Origin: Sphingobacteriaceae bacterium
GTDB lineage: Bacteria; Bacteroidota; Bacteroidia; B-17B0; Aurantibacillaceae
Assembly (NCBI GenBank): GCA_002319075.1
Contig: NVQB01000001.1
Coordinates: forward strand, 2,666,001-2,730,000
DNA length: 64,000 nt
Direction of reading: 5' to 3'
The notes under the pieces: model-generated
What the model was told of the DNA's origin: nothing
Databases searched by the model: none
What the model saw: the letters and a program-made list of their open reading frames with translations, nothing else
Translations under genes and position numbers: made by a program
Shown: piece by piece, positions 9,388-18,681 of the stretch
How positions within the stretch are numbered: the stretch's first letter is position 1
Layout of the letters: each line of letters opens with the position of its first letter

Positions 9388-10097
9388 AAATCATTCCCGC
9401 AATAGATATTCTGGATGGAAAATGTGTGCGTCTCACCAAAGGTGATTATGCCACACGAAAAATATACAACGAAAATCCTCTGGAAGTAGCCAAAGAATTT
9501 GAAGACCATGGCATCGACCATTTACACCTTGTAGATCTTGATGGAGCAAGGTCAAAACACATTGTTAATTATAAAATTCTAAATGAAATTAGTTCGAAAA
9601 CACATCTTAAAATAGATTTTGGTGGTGGATTAAAAAGTAACGAAGATCTCGAAATAGCTTTTGAAAACGGCGCTTCACAAATTACAGGAGGAAGTGTTGC
9701 CGTGCAAGATCCGGGTTTATTTCGCGAATGGATCAAACTTTACGGAGCAAACAGAATCATTCTCGGAGCAGATTGTAATGCAAGAAAAATAGTAACACAG
9801 GGCTGGTTGGAGAGATCAGAAATGGATGTTCTTGAATTTATTCAGAGGTATGAAGAGCAGGGAATTACTTCTGCTATCTGCACGGATGTCTCTAAAGACG
9901 GAATGTTGCAAGGAACCTCTAACGATTTGTATAAAGAAATTTTAGCATTCACGAAAATTAAACTCATAGCAAGCGGCGGCGTTTCGTGTGTAGCTGATCT
10001 GAAAAAATTAAGAGATATGGGATGTGCAGGTGCAATTATTGGGAAGGCTATCTATGAAGGAAAAATAACACTCAAAGAATTAAAAGAATTATGCTGA
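9384..10097 (+). CDS. hisA: ProFAR isomerase
   Basis: Amadori isomerisation of ProFAR to PRFAR. A 237-residue TIM barrel. The catalytic aspartates sit in [13 protein letters not shown] (D8) and [10 protein letters not shown] (near 128). Phosphate-binding GGG and GG loops are seen in DFGGGLKS and ITGGSVAV, and again in ASGGVS near the end. The gene starts inside the hisH stop (ATGA) and overlaps hisF by 7 bp. Confidence 0.96.
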   Translation: MKIIPAIDILDGKCVRLTKGDYATRKIYNENPLEVAKEFEDHGIDHLHLVDLDGARSKHIVNYKILNEISSKTHLKIDFGGGLKSNEDLEIAFENGASQITGGSVAVQDPGLFREWIKLYGANRIILGADCNARKIVTQGWLERSEMDVLEFIQRYEEQGITSAICTDVSKDGMLQGTSNDLYKEILAFTKIKLIASGGVSCVADLKKLRDMGCAGAIIGKAIYEGKITLKELKELC

Positions 10098-10843
10098 AGA
10101 AACGAATAATACCCTGTCTCGACATTAAGAATGGAAGGGTAGTAAAGGGAATTAATTTTTTAGGGGTTCGTGATGCCGGTGATCCTGTTGAACTGGCAAA
10201 GAGGTATGTTCTAGAAGGTGCAGATGAGCTGGTCTTTCTGGATATCACCGCTACACTGGAAAAACGAAAAACACTTGTTAGGCTGGTTGAAAAAATTGCG
10301 CGGGAAATTAATATTCCCTTTACGGTAGGCGGAGGTATCAGGTCTTTAGAAGAGGCGCATGTTTTGATAGAAGCGGGTGCGGATAAGATCAGCCTGAACT
10401 CATCAGCGGTCAAACGGCCTTCATTAATTTCTGAGATTGCCAAGTGTTACGGAAGTCAGTGTGTAGTAGTAGCCATAGATGTAAAATTAAACGATCAGGA
10501 ATGGCTGGTCGCTGTAAATGGTGGAACACGCATGACTTCTTTAAAAGCTATGAATTGGGCAAAGGAAGTAGAGAACTTTGGTGCGGGAGAAATTCTTTTA
10601 ACTTCCATGAACAACGATGGCGTAAAAACAGGTTTTGCACAAGACATCACAAAACGAATGAGTTCGCACATTCGCATTCCACTTATTGCTTCTGGCGGTG
10701 CCGGAAAGAAGGAGCATTTTAAAGACTTGTTTAAAGAAACTAAAGCGAGTGCAGCACTTGCAGCAAGTATCTTTCACTTCGCCGAACTTTCTATTCCTGA
10801 CTTAAAAACTTATTTAAAAACACAAAACATTCCGGTACGATGA
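10091..10843 (+). CDS. hisF: Imidazole glycerol phosphate synthase, cyclase subunit
   Basis: Uses PRFAR and ammonia from HisH to form imidazole-glycerol phosphate and AICAR. A 250-residue TIM barrel paralogous to HisA. Catalytic D11 is in [13 protein letters not shown], and the second aspartate is in [11 protein letters not shown] near 176. Phosphate loops VGGGIRS and [10 protein letters not shown] are intact. Overlaps hisA by 7 bp and hisIE by ATGA. Confidence 0.97.
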   Translation: MLKKRIIPCLDIKNGRVVKGINFLGVRDAGDPVELAKRYVLEGADELVFLDITATLEKRKTLVRLVEKIAREINIPFTVGGGIRSLEEAHVLIEAGADKISLNSSAVKRPSLISEIAKCYGSQCVVVAIDVKLNDQEWLVAVNGGTRMTSLKAMNWAKEVENFGAGEILLTSMNNDGVKTGFAQDITKRMSSHIRIPLIASGGAGKKEHFKDLFKETKASAALAASIFHFAELSIPDLKTYLKTQNIPVR

Positions 10844-11430
10844 AAATTAATTTTGAGAAAACAGACGGACTCGTGCCCGTAATTATACAAGACGAAACCT
10901 CCTTACAAGTGCTTATGTTAGGCTACATGAACGAAGAAGCTTTTTTAAAAACACAGGAAGAGGGAAGAGTGACTTTCTTCAGTAGGAGTAAAAATAGACT
11001 GTGGACAAAAGGAGAAAGCTCTGGTAATTTTCTTGTTGTGAAAAGTATAAAGCTTGATTGCGATCAGGACACACTGCTAATTTACGTTAACCCTGTGGGT
11101 CCCGCCTGTCATACGGGATCTGTTTCCTGCTTTCAGGAAGAAACCGCAAAGGGATTTTTGTATCATTTAGAAAAAACAATTTCACAGCGGATTGATGAGA
11201 ATGACGAAAATTCTTATACCAACAAGCTTTTTAAAAGTGGAATTAATAAAGTTGCGCAAAAAGTAGGTGAGGAAGCTGTAGAACTTGTTATTGAAGCCAA
11301 AGATAATAACGACAATTTATTTAAAAACGAAGCCGCCGATCTTTTGTATCATTTTCTTATTCTGTTGAAAGCAAAAGGTATCAGATTATCAGACATAGAG
11401 GAAGTTTTAAAAGTGCGTTCGGGGAAATAG
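10840..11430 (+). CDS. hisI: Phosphoribosyl-AMP cyclohydrolase / phosphoribosyl-ATP pyrophosphatase
   Basis: A 196-residue bifunctional HisIE. The N-terminal HisI domain (about 1-105) has [16 protein letters not shown], the metal site LDCDQDTLL and the zinc cysteine/histidine motif [12 protein letters not shown]. The C-terminal HisE domain (about 112-196) has [17 protein letters not shown] and [14 protein letters not shown], an all-alpha MazG-like pyrophosphatase. It catalyses steps 2 and 3 of histidine synthesis and closes the operon. Confidence 0.96.
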   Translation: MKINFEKTDGLVPVIIQDETSLQVLMLGYMNEEAFLKTQEEGRVTFFSRSKNRLWTKGESSGNFLVVKSIKLDCDQDTLLIYVNPVGPACHTGSVSCFQEETAKGFLYHLEKTISQRIDENDENSYTNKLFKSGINKVAQKVGEEAVELVIEAKDNNDNLFKNEAADLLYHFLILLKAKGIRLSDIEEVLKVRSGK

Positions 11431-11451
11431 CTCTGCTTTTGGAGCGTTTTT
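11430..11451 (+). terminator. Possible terminator of the his operon
   Basis: GCTCT and GGAGC form a short 5-bp stem (one T-G wobble) directly over the hisIE stop, followed by GTTTTTGTTTT. Weak but well placed. Confidence 0.45.
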
Positions 11452-11509
11452 GTTTTAAATTAATTAGTAAACTATTTTTGAAAGAATGGTATAGCTGTAA
11501 AAAAATCAC

Positions 11510-11517
11510 CATATTTG
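11510..11517 (+). promoter_or_regulatory. Promoter of the thiamin-regulated unit
   Basis: CATATTTG (seven of eight to TAnnTTTG) ends 12 nt before the aptamer, so transcription from it would start just ahead of the riboswitch. A perfect TATTTTTG at 11473-11480 is a second candidate. Confidence 0.5.
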
Positions 11518-11529
11518 CGAGGTAATAAA

Positions 11530-11605
11530 GCATCGGGGTGCTTCTTAAATGAGGCTGAGATTATACCCGGAAACTTGAACTGGATAATACCAGCGTAAGA
11601 AATGC
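11530..11605 (+). ncRNA. TPP riboswitch (THI element)
   Basis: The aptamer carries the conserved THI-box blocks: GGGGTGC, then GGCTGAGATTATACCC, then ACTTGAACTGGATAATACC followed by AGCGTAAGAAAT. The outer P1 stem is GCAT (11530-11533) with ATGC (11602-11605). The pyrimidine-sensing CTGAGA and the pyrophosphate-side AATACCAGCGTA are both intact. A perfect intrinsic terminator follows 28 nt later, so control is by transcription termination when TPP is bound. It governs the methyltransferase, PurM/HypE-fold and ThiE-like genes. Confidence 0.95.
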
Positions 11606-11632
11606 AGAAAAAATTTAAACATAAATCATACG

Positions 11633-11668
11633 ACCACAACTCTGTTATATGCGGAGTTGTGGTTTTTT
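11633..11668 (+). terminator. Riboswitch terminator
   Basis: ACCACAACTC pairs perfectly with GAGTTGTGGT around an 11-nt loop and is followed by TTTTT. It is the expression platform of the TPP riboswitch, 14 nt before the first start codon. Confidence 0.9.
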
Positions 11669-11681
11669 ATTTTACCTAACT

Positions 11682-12389
11682 ATGAAACAAGAACTTACTC
11701 ATCCTGATTTAAGAAACTGGCAAAAAAGACAAGAATGGTTTTTTAACCGTGACCACACAGATACCTATGAACAGTGGTATGAAGGCAGGTACAAGCGTGC
11801 TGAAGTCTGGCAAAAGAAAGTGATGGAGCAATTAATCTCCGGCGATAAGAGGGTAAAAACGCTTTTAGAATTTGGTTGCGGGACTACCCGTTTTACCCGC
11901 TGGTGGAAAGAAATTGGTATTGAGGCTACGGGTGGCGATATTTCTCCTTTTATGCTTGGACAAGCAGTTCATTTATTTAAAGGGGATTTGGTTATGGCCG
12001 ACTCTCACTTTATGCCTTTTAAAGACCATACTTTCGATGCCCTGGCATTTATAACTACGTTTGAATATTATAAAGATCCCGTAAAGGTTATACGCGAAGC
12101 AGCCAGGGTAGGAAAATACAGCATTGTAATGGGAATGATGAACAGGAACACCCCAAAATTTTTCAGGAGGCGCATTCAACAGGCATTCGGTAGAAATCCA
12201 TTTTATGTAACTGCAACTTTTTACACACCCAATAAGCTCATAAAAATTATTGAAGAAGCATTGCAAGGAAGAGAGTATTCTGTAGAATGGACATGTACAG
12301 GTTTACCAAAATGGTTTCCTGTACAACAATGGCACGTCCCTTACGGTGATTTTTTTGGTTTGCATATTACCTTCAAAGACGTACAATGA
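11682..12389 (+). CDS. Class I SAM-dependent methyltransferase under TPP control
   Basis: A 235-residue Rossmann-fold methyltransferase. Motif I EFGCGTTRF is at 63-71, the acidic residue at the end of strand 2 is D86 in GGDISP, and motif II/III lies around FDALAFITTFEYY (118-130). An in-frame ATG at 11649 lies in the terminator loop, so the ATG at 11682 is taken. It is the first gene after a TPP riboswitch and overlaps the next gene by ATGA, tying it to thiamin metabolism. Substrate is unknown; general similarity is to UbiE/BioC-type enzymes. Confidence 0.8.
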   Translation: MKQELTHPDLRNWQKRQEWFFNRDHTDTYEQWYEGRYKRAEVWQKKVMEQLISGDKRVKTLLEFGCGTTRFTRWWKEIGIEATGGDISPFMLGQAVHLFKGDLVMADSHFMPFKDHTFDALAFITTFEYYKDPVKVIREAARVGKYSIVMGMMNRNTPKFFRRRIQQAFGRNPFYVTATFYTPNKLIKIIEEALQGREYSVEWTCTGLPKWFPVQQWHVPYGDFFGLHITFKDVQ

Positions 12390-13441
12390 AAGAAGCAGGT
12401 AAAATAACAAAGACAGATTTTGAAAAATTCTTTGCGGGTAAGCTCGGCGCTGATAGAGAAGAAGTGCTTACGGGGCCATCGTTTGGCGTAGATGTTTCAG
12501 TAATTGATCTTGGAAGTAACAAAGCTATGTTGCTTACCAGTGATCCTTTATCTCTTATTCCCTCACTGGGCCTTCAAGAATCGGCCTGGTTGTCGGTGCA
12601 TCTGATGGCAAATGATATGGCGACAACAGGTTTTGCGCCTATGTATGGGCAGTTCGTTTTAAACCTTCCTCTTTCTTTAACAGAAAAAGATTTTAAAACC
12701 TATTGGGAGTATATTCATAAATTCTGCCGTGATATAAATGTCTCTATTACAGGAGGACACACAGGAAGTATAGAGGGACAAAATTCAACCATTGCAGGAG
12801 GTGGAACATTTATTACTGTTGCAGAGCGAGACAAAGTGCTTACGTCTAAAAACGCAAGAGCGGGAGATTTTATACTCATGACAAAGCAGTGTGCGATTTC
12901 TTCGTCTGCGATACTGGCTATGAGTTTTCCTCAAACTGTAAAATCAAAGTTGGGAAACGAACTCTATTTAAATGCCTGCGATCTTTTTTACAAAACATCC
13001 TCTCTACAGGAAGCTCTGATTACTTCTGAGTTTAACAGCGAGAGTACTGTTGTTTCTTCTATGCATGATGTTACAGAAGGCGGAGTTTTAGGAGCCGTAT
13101 ATGAAATGGCAGTTGCATCAGGCAAGGGTATAAGGATCGATAATTCTAAGCTTGCTATAAAAACTACAGAAGAACAGATATGCCGGTTATTTTCACTTGA
13201 TCCACGCTATTGTATTGGCGCAGGCTCCATGATTATAACTGTTGAAAAGAACGCAGCAAATACTCTTATAACAGCCCTGGCTAAAAATAATATTGCTTGC
13301 ACAATAATAGGTGAAGTGGTAGAACCTGATCAGGGCATAAAAATTTTGGATCATAATGGCGAGCTTCAACCTTTGCTCTACCAGCAAAAGGATCCTTACT
13401 GGGCTGCGTTTTTTAAAGCGCTTAAAAACAATTGGAACTGA
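12386..13441 (+). CDS. AIR synthase/HypE-like (PurM-superfamily) protein
   Basis: A 351-residue protein of the PurM-HypE-ThiL-SelD superfamily of ATP-dependent enzymes. The glycine/aspartate ATP region is GPSFGVDVSVIDLG, followed by TSDPL and MANDMATTGFAPM, which match the second conserved block of HypE and ThiL. GGHTG and MHDVTEGGVLGAVYE are also conserved superfamily motifs. It lacks the HypE C-terminal PRIC cysteine tail, so it does not make hydrogenase cyano ligands. Given TPP-riboswitch control and the ThiE-like neighbour, a thiamin-phosphate kinase (ThiL) role is the most economical inference, but it is not a canonical ThiL. Confidence 0.75.
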   Translation: MKEAGKITKTDFEKFFAGKLGADREEVLTGPSFGVDVSVIDLGSNKAMLLTSDPLSLIPSLGLQESAWLSVHLMANDMATTGFAPMYGQFVLNLPLSLTEKDFKTYWEYIHKFCRDINVSITGGHTGSIEGQNSTIAGGGTFITVAERDKVLTSKNARAGDFILMTKQCAISSSAILAMSFPQTVKSKLGNELYLNACDLFYKTSSLQEALITSEFNSESTVVSSMHDVTEGGVLGAVYEMAVASGKGIRIDNSKLAIKTTEEQICRLFSLDPRYCIGAGSMIITVEKNAANTLITALAKNNIACTIIGEVVEPDQGIKILDHNGELQPLLYQQKDPYWAAFFKALKNNWN

Positions 13442-14073
13442 TGAAAATCTCTGGTGGAATTTATTTGATTGCAGATGTGGTTTTAGACAAACACGTTTTG
13501 CTGACTAAGATTACTGAGGCTCTTCGTGGTGGTGTAAAAGTTTTGCAGTTATACAATACAGAAAAGTTGCGCCAGGAATTTATAGCAATAATTCAGGAAA
13601 TTTGTGATCTGTGTCACGGTTTTGATGTGCCTGTTCTTGTAAATAATAATTGGAAACTCCTCAATGAGTTTGCACTAGACGGTGTTCACTTCGATACGCT
13701 GCCCGCTGATTTTTTGGAAATCCAAAATCAGGTTACCCGAAAATTTCTCAAAGGCATTACATGTTCCAACGATTTGGAAATAGTTCACATGGCGAATAAA
13801 TATAAGTTTGACTATATTTCCTTTTGTTCTATGTTCCCTTCAGATTCAGCAGCGGCATGCGAAATAGTTTCTTTTTCAACAGTTCAAAAGGCAAGGCTTA
13901 TTACCAGCATTCCCTTTTTTGCCGCAGGTGGAATAAGGTTAGAAAACCTTGTTCAATTGATGGAATTACCTTTGCAGGGCATTGCAGTTATCTCTGGCAT
14001 TATGCAGTCGCCAACTGCTGAGGCTACTGCGGAAGAGTACGTGCATCGGCTAAAACAAATAACAACTAGTTAG
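13441..14073 (+). CDS. ThiE/TenI-like thiamin phosphate synthase family protein
   Basis: A 210-residue TIM barrel resembling ThiE (HMP-PP + thiazole phosphate to thiamin phosphate). Aligned blocks are GGVKVLQLYNTEK, PVLVNNNWKLLNEFALDGVHFD, KGITCSND, YISFCSMFPS and FFAAGGIRLENL. Several ThiE residues are changed: the usual QxREK reads QLYNTEK and INDR reads VNNN, so activity may be TenI-like or altered. The ATG at 13441 overlaps the previous stop (TGATG); an upstream TTG was rejected. It is part of the TPP riboswitch unit. Confidence 0.75.
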   Translation: MKISGGIYLIADVVLDKHVLLTKITEALRGGVKVLQLYNTEKLRQEFIAIIQEICDLCHGFDVPVLVNNNWKLLNEFALDGVHFDTLPADFLEIQNQVTRKFLKGITCSNDLEIVHMANKYKFDYISFCSMFPSDSAAACEIVSFSTVQKARLITSIPFFAAGGIRLENLVQLMELPLQGIAVISGIMQSPTAEATAEEYVHRLKQITTS

Positions 14074-14122
14074 GTGAAAAGAATAGTTCGCCACATGTTT
14101 AATCAAAATTAAAAATAGAATC

Positions 14123-14398
14123 ATGAAATTTGAAACAATAAATAAATTATGCTGTCCATTCGATAAAAATGACCTGTTATTAAAAGTGATAACAAAAGAT
14201 ATCGACAATAAGATCCTTGAAGGCGTTTTAACCTGCAGTCACTGCAACCGTTATTATCCTATTGTAAGTGGCATTCCAATCATGTCGCCTGACGAGTACC
14301 GCGAAAAAGAACTGGAAGCGCCACTGGTAAACAAATGGAAACCAGAACTTTCTTTAGGCGTTAGCGCTCCATTCAGATTGCCTGATACTAGTTTATAA
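14123..14398 (+). CDS. Trm112-like small zinc protein
   Basis: A 91-residue protein with LCCPFDKNDL at 9-18 and LTCSHCNRYYPIVSGIPIM at 36-54, the pattern of the Trm112/UPF0434 family. Trm112 proteins are small zinc-binding partners that stabilise class I methyltransferases. Bacterial members usually read CPxCK at the first site; here it is CCPFDK, so the metal ligands would be C10/C11 and C38/C41. It lies 49 bp after the ThiE-like gene on the same strand; with a methyltransferase three genes upstream, an activator-enzyme pair is plausible. Confidence 0.75.
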   Translation: MKFETINKLCCPFDKNDLLLKVITKDIDNKILEGVLTCSHCNRYYPIVSGIPIMSPDEYREKELEAPLVNKWKPELSLGVSAPFRLPDTSL

Positions 14399-14407
14399 AA
14401 ATTCAAA

Positions 14408-14433
14408 GGCCCCCTACTTTTAAGCAGAGGGCC
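14408..14433. terminator. Hairpin between convergent genes
   Basis: GGCCCCCT pairs with AGAGGGCC with one mismatch. Read on the minus strand it is followed by TTTGAATTTTT, so it best serves the M1 peptidase transcript and may act on both. Confidence 0.5.
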
Positions 14434-14449
14434 CAGGAAAATGAAAAAG

Positions 14450-16471
14450 TTATTCCTTTATTATCTTCTGCGAAAACTTTTCATTTTTTGCGCTGTCATA
14501 AATTTTAAGCAAATATATTCCTGAACTATAACTACTCAATTCAAAAGTAGTTTCCGTGGTTAATGATTTTTCTGCCAGGAGCTTGCCTTCAACACTAAAT
14601 ACTTTTGCTGTGCCATTTACCTGCCCTTCATTACTAATCAATAAAGTCCCTTTTGTAGGATTTGGACCAACTTTCAGTTTGGCAAACAGTTCAGTTTCTT
14701 TTATGCCAACAGAATTAACAGGAGAGGTCACACCAAGAGTAGCATCTCTTGTTGGGCCAACTGTTTTATTTATGACCCAATTTTTAGGATCGCAACTTAC
14801 ATTGGTTACGGTACCGGTAAGACTTACCGTGTAAATCTCAGTGGCATTACTATGCATTACTTTTATGGTAGTGTCAGCCTTTCCCAGTCTTCCGATTTTG
14901 TATTCCATGGGCGTGATAAAGAGCGGTACACTTGAGGGGGCACTCACACTTTGAGTGCTTTTAATAATAATATCTGTTCCGGTATAATTATATTTTACAT
15001 TAAAAGTCGGATATCCTTCTCCATAATACCATTGATCAAAAAACTGGGTTGGATCAATACCTGTTTGTGCCTGGTAGTAGTTTTTAAAATCTATTACAGT
15101 AGCGGTGCTGTTTTTATAGGTATTTTGAAACCCGCGTAGTGTCTGAAACCAAAGGGAATCGTTATTCGTAATAAAACGTAAAGTATGAATGATAGCTCCG
15201 CCTTTATCATAAGTTAAGCGTGAATCAAAAATTATGTTGGAGTTCATGGTGTCGGCACCCGTGAAAAAACAGCTTCCGCCCGACATGCTCATAACATTGT
15301 TATGCGCTGTTGTAAGATTAGATTGAAAAGAAGGAGGATCTAAATATTGTGCAACAAGATGTTCGGTGTACGAAGCAAAACCTTCGTTAATCCAAATGTC
15401 TTTCCAGCTTTGACACGTTACGTTGTCGCCCCACCACTGATGTCCGAGTTCATGCGCATCTATGTAAAAATCAAAAAAACCTATAGTGGTCATCGTATTA
15501 TGTTCCATGCCACCGCCCAAAGGCACCATGCAGTGTCCATATTTTTCTTTATAAAAAGGATACATACCATACAGGTTGCATAAAAAATTCATGGTGGCGG
15601 GCATTTTATTTAGTTCCACTTTATCGTTGTTGATCCAGGTGTTATTAGTCCAGGCACTCGCGTCAATATAGTTCTGAATCAAGATAGAATCATTGGCCAG
15701 GTACTGAGGTTTCGCATAGAGATTGTATTCTTTAAATTTTGAAACAGCTACTGATATAAGATAATAATCAATCATACTTCTCGATTTCCACTCGTAGCGT
15801 TTTTTATTTCCTATGCTCACTACATTTTGTAAAACCCCATTAGAGCCAACCTTGTTTGCTGAATCTGTAGTTACGTAAACCCAGCTCGAATCAATTTTAT
15901 CTGTAAGCATTTGTTTGCAGGGCCACCAATGGTAGGCTACAAAACTTTCACTCAAACTCCAGGTAGCGCGATTTCCGCCGCCATACCACGAATTAGCAGA
16001 ACTAAATCCGCTACCAATTGCAGAGCCGCCTGTGGGTGCTGTTCCATGGTAATAAACTATGCTTGTAAAACTACTCGCAGTGAGCAGAGCGACAGGCATA
16101 CCAACTTTTATCATAGAGTCTTGTCGGATGTTTGGCATAGAAACGCCGTTAAAATAAATAGAATCTACAATGTAGTTTTGGTGAAGAATAGTTTGAAATG
16201 TGTCTAAAGCAGCCGCAGTTACAGTAGCTACGGTTTTTACATTTCCGGAAATATTTTTATTAATGCGTTCCAGGTTTAAATTGAGATGCACAAATTTTAC
16301 ATCGTATTTCGTTTCGTGAATCAGTTGAGAAGAAGGATTTGCAGACATTCTCGCCTGTATATTTCCCTGTCTTGCCATAGCGCCCTGCTTCGATTTTGCA
16401 CACAAATGCTGATGTTGCGCGTAATTAAAGTTCGCCAGCAACACTAAAAGTGGTAGTAAAAATTTTTTCAT
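14450..16471 (-). CDS. Secreted M1 family aminopeptidase with T9SS type A tail
   Basis: A 673-residue gluzincin. A signal peptide covers about residues 1-18. An N-terminal beta domain precedes the catalytic domain with zinc motif HELGHQWW near 340 and the third ligand in NEGFASYTEH about 18 residues later. The M1 exopeptidase motif reads GGGMEHNTMT (GxMEN variant, with H for N). The last 80 residues (from VGPNPTKG) form a type A T9SS sorting domain with the ending GIYLLKIYDS...KIIKE, so the enzyme is exported through the outer membrane and anchored or released. Likely role: extracellular peptide degradation. Confidence 0.92.
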   Translation of the reverse strand: MKKFLLPLLVLLANFNYAQHQHLCAKSKQGAMARQGNIQARMSANPSSQLIHETKYDVKFVHLNLNLERINKNISGNVKTVATVTAAALDTFQTILHQNYIVDSIYFNGVSMPNIRQDSMIKVGMPVALLTASSFTSIVYYHGTAPTGGSAIGSGFSSANSWYGGGNRATWSLSESFVAYHWWPCKQMLTDKIDSSWVYVTTDSANKVGSNGVLQNVVSIGNKKRYEWKSRSMIDYYLISVAVSKFKEYNLYAKPQYLANDSILIQNYIDASAWTNNTWINNDKVELNKMPATMNFLCNLYGMYPFYKEKYGHCMVPLGGGMEHNTMTTIGFFDFYIDAHELGHQWWGDNVTCQSWKDIWINEGFASYTEHLVAQYLDPPSFQSNLTTAHNNVMSMSGGSCFFTGADTMNSNIIFDSRLTYDKGGAIIHTLRFITNNDSLWFQTLRGFQNTYKNSTATVIDFKNYYQAQTGIDPTQFFDQWYYGEGYPTFNVKYNYTGTDIIIKSTQSVSAPSSVPLFITPMEYKIGRLGKADTTIKVMHSNATEIYTVSLTGTVTNVSCDPKNWVINKTVGPTRDATLGVTSPVNSVGIKETELFAKLKVGPNPTKGTLLISNEGQVNGTAKVFSVEGKLLAEKSLTTETTFELSSYSSGIYLLKIYDSAKNEKFSQKIIKE

Positions 16472-16648
16472 GGTGTATTTGTAGTTTTTAAAAACTGAGT
16501 TTCTGCGTTGCTATCACTAATGGGCGCCGATGATAGAAAGAAAAATCCCGAATAATTTTGCAGGCAATATACATCAATTCCCGAAAAAACTTTGGCAAAA
16601 TACATAAGTGGTAAGTACTATTTTATGGGTGGATTAAAAATTAGAATG

Positions 16649-16656
16649 TAAATTTG
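16649..16656 (+). promoter_or_regulatory. Minus-7 box directly ahead of hemE
   Basis: TAAATTTG fits TAnnTTTG perfectly and ends only 4 nt before the hemE ATG, so the transcript would be leaderless or nearly so. Confidence 0.55.
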
Positions 16657-16660
16657 CGGA

Positions 16661-17683
16661 ATGTTAAAAAACGACTTACTCTTAAGAGCAGCAAAAGGAT
16701 TAGATGTAGAACGCGCGCCGGTTTGGTTAATGCGCCAGGCAGGGAGGGTTTTACCCGAATACCGTGCCACACGCGCCAAGGCTAAAAATTTTATTGATTT
16801 TGTAAAAAATCCTGAATTGGCCTGTGAAGTTACGGTTCAACCTGTAGATATTTTAGGAGTAGATGCTGCCATCATTTTTAGCGACATCCTGGTAATTCCA
16901 GAAGCTATGGGTTTGCCTTACCAGATGATTGAAGCGAAAGGTCCCTGGTTTGAAAACACCGTAAAAAATAAAGCGGATGTTGACAAACTCAGAATTGCTG
17001 AAGCCGGAGATTTAGACTACGTGATGAAAGCCCTTCAATTAACTAAAAAAGAATTAAATAATCGCGTGCCCTTGATTGGCTTCGCGGGCGCACCCTGGAC
17101 TCTCTTCGCCTACATGATTGAAGGAAGCGGAAGCAAAACTTTCAGCAAAGCAAAGCAATTTTTATATACGCAGCCCGAAGCAGCACATGCGCTACTTGAG
17201 AAGATAACTCAAAGTACCATCAATTATTTAAAAGGGCAGGTAGCCGCAGGAGCAGATATTTTACAGCTTTTCGATTCGTGGGCCGGAGTATTAAGCGAAA
17301 CCATGTATTACGAATTCTCTTTAAACTACATTTCTAAAATATGTGATGCACTTTCTCCTTTGGTTCCCGTAACTGTGTTTGCCAAAGATGCGCACTATGC
17401 AGTGAAAAAGATTTCTGAAACCTCTTGTAATTCTATAGGGCTCGACTGGACTATTGATCCTAAAACAGCGCGCGCTCAGGCGGGAAACAAAACGCTTCAA
17501 GGGAATGCCGATCCTTGTTTGTTGTATGCTGATGAGAAAAAAATAATAAGCGATACGCACACCATGTTACAAGCTTTCGGAAAGGACCGCTATATCTGCA
17601 ACCTGGGGCATGGACTTTATCCTGATATCGACAAACAAAAAGTAAAATTGTTTGTAGATGTGGTGAAGGAGTATAAGTGGTAA
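16661..17683 (+). CDS. hemE: Uroporphyrinogen decarboxylase
   Basis: Converts uroporphyrinogen III to coproporphyrinogen III in haem synthesis. The protein has 340 residues, normal for HemE. Signature 1 [17 protein letters not shown] is at about 20-36 with the substrate-binding arginines, the catalytic aspartate lies in [14 protein letters not shown] near 68-81, signature 2 [16 protein letters not shown] is near 144-159 and NLGHGLYPD is near 316-324. No other haem gene is adjacent. The start ATG follows a minus-7 box by 4 nt. Confidence 0.97.
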   Translation: MLKNDLLLRAAKGLDVERAPVWLMRQAGRVLPEYRATRAKAKNFIDFVKNPELACEVTVQPVDILGVDAAIIFSDILVIPEAMGLPYQMIEAKGPWFENTVKNKADVDKLRIAEAGDLDYVMKALQLTKKELNNRVPLIGFAGAPWTLFAYMIEGSGSKTFSKAKQFLYTQPEAAHALLEKITQSTINYLKGQVAAGADILQLFDSWAGVLSETMYYEFSLNYISKICDALSPLVPVTVFAKDAHYAVKKISETSCNSIGLDWTIDPKTARAQAGNKTLQGNADPCLLYADEKKIISDTHTMLQAFGKDRYICNLGHGLYPDIDKQKVKLFVDVVKEYKW

Positions 17684-17684
17684 G

Positions 17685-18176
17685 GTGGTGAGAACGCTCT
17701 TATTATATTGCTTTTTGACTATATCAACCATTTGTTACTCGCAAACGGTTATCAAGCCTGTAATAAGTGAAATTGATTCTATTAAAAAACCACTGAATGA
17801 AATTTCATGTCATTTTATTAGAGGGGGATATATTAAAGGGGAGGATAAAGTTGTATGGATCCGGACGCAGAAGGAAATGAAGAACTTTAATTCTCAGTTT
17901 GAAGAAAGAACGAGTTCTTGTCCCGAAGTTACTTCAAAACAAGATTTTCAGTCGCATGAAATTATATTTGTGGGAATGTCTCTTGGAGGAAATGAAAAAT
18001 TGGATGTGAATTTTTCTTTCGAAAACGAAACTTTGGTTATAATTATTACAGTTATAAGTCCCGAAAACATTGATCTTTCTAATAATCCTAAACTACACTA
18101 TTTTTTAGTAGATAAGAAGTATTTTTTAAATACACCTGTTTGTCGATTAGATCGTAAGATAATCAGATCCCATTAA
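17685..18176 (+). CDS. Secreted hypothetical protein
   Basis: A 163-residue protein with a GTG start 1 bp after the hemE stop; a second GTG at 17688 is equally possible and no ATG is in range. The hydrophobic start (LLLYCFLTISTICYSQ) is a signal peptide with a cut after YSQ or just before. The mature part is beta-rich with two cysteines (ISCHF, SSCPE) that could pair, and a third near the end. I do not recognise a family. It follows hemE so closely that it is probably on the same transcript. Confidence 0.55.
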   Translation: MVRTLLLYCFLTISTICYSQTVIKPVISEIDSIKKPLNEISCHFIRGGYIKGEDKVVWIRTQKEMKNFNSQFEERTSSCPEVTSKQDFQSHEIIFVGMSLGGNEKLDVNFSFENETLVIIITVISPENIDLSNNPKLHYFLVDKKYFLNTPVCRLDRKIIRSH

Positions 18177-18235
18177 ATAAAGTCCCTTTCCTTAGCTAAA
18201 CTTTTTTATCTTTAATAAATCAAATTTTCACCCAA

Positions 18236-18676
18236 ATGAAAAAATTAATTTTATTCCCGGTTATTTATGGGGTTATTTTTACAATCACTTTTAACTCTTG
18301 CTCAAAAAGTCCGCGATGCTGGGGCTCCGATAAAAACAAGGGAATCATAAAAGAATCCGTAGTTATTAATTGTTTCCCCGCTACTGATAAACATGAAATT
18401 GTTATTAATGATGAAGCCGCGCTTAAAGCTATCTTCGACAGCACCTGTGTTCTGCCTTCAATAGATTTCAGTTCATCTACATTGCTTGGACTCTATGCTT
18501 CCGGAGGTTGCGAAGTGAAATTTATACGCCAAGTCGAAAGGAAAGATGGCGGCAAAATACATTATAGTATTAAAGTGAAAGAGTGCGGATTCTGCAAGGT
18601 ACTTGGCTTTTCTTACAATTGGGTTACCGTTCCGAAAATTGAAAATGCAGAAGACGTTAGCTTTGAAGTAAAGTAA
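18236..18676 (+). CDS. Hypothetical lipoprotein
   Basis: A 146-residue protein with a signal peptide ending in the lipobox FNSC (cysteine 22), so likely an outer-membrane or periplasmic lipoprotein. The mature part contains paired cysteines (GGCEV, KECGFCKV) and a block ALKAIFDSTCVLPSIDFSS followed by a glycine-rich strand, loosely like PrcB-type domains. Its neighbour upstream (17685) is similar in size and cysteine content but not clearly a paralogue. Function unknown. Confidence 0.6.
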   Translation: MKKLILFPVIYGVIFTITFNSCSKSPRCWGSDKNKGIIKESVVINCFPATDKHEIVINDEAALKAIFDSTCVLPSIDFSSSTLLGLYASGGCEVKFIRQVERKDGGKIHYSIKVKECGFCKVLGFSYNWVTVPKIENAEDVSFEVK

Positions 18677-18681
18677 AAAAA

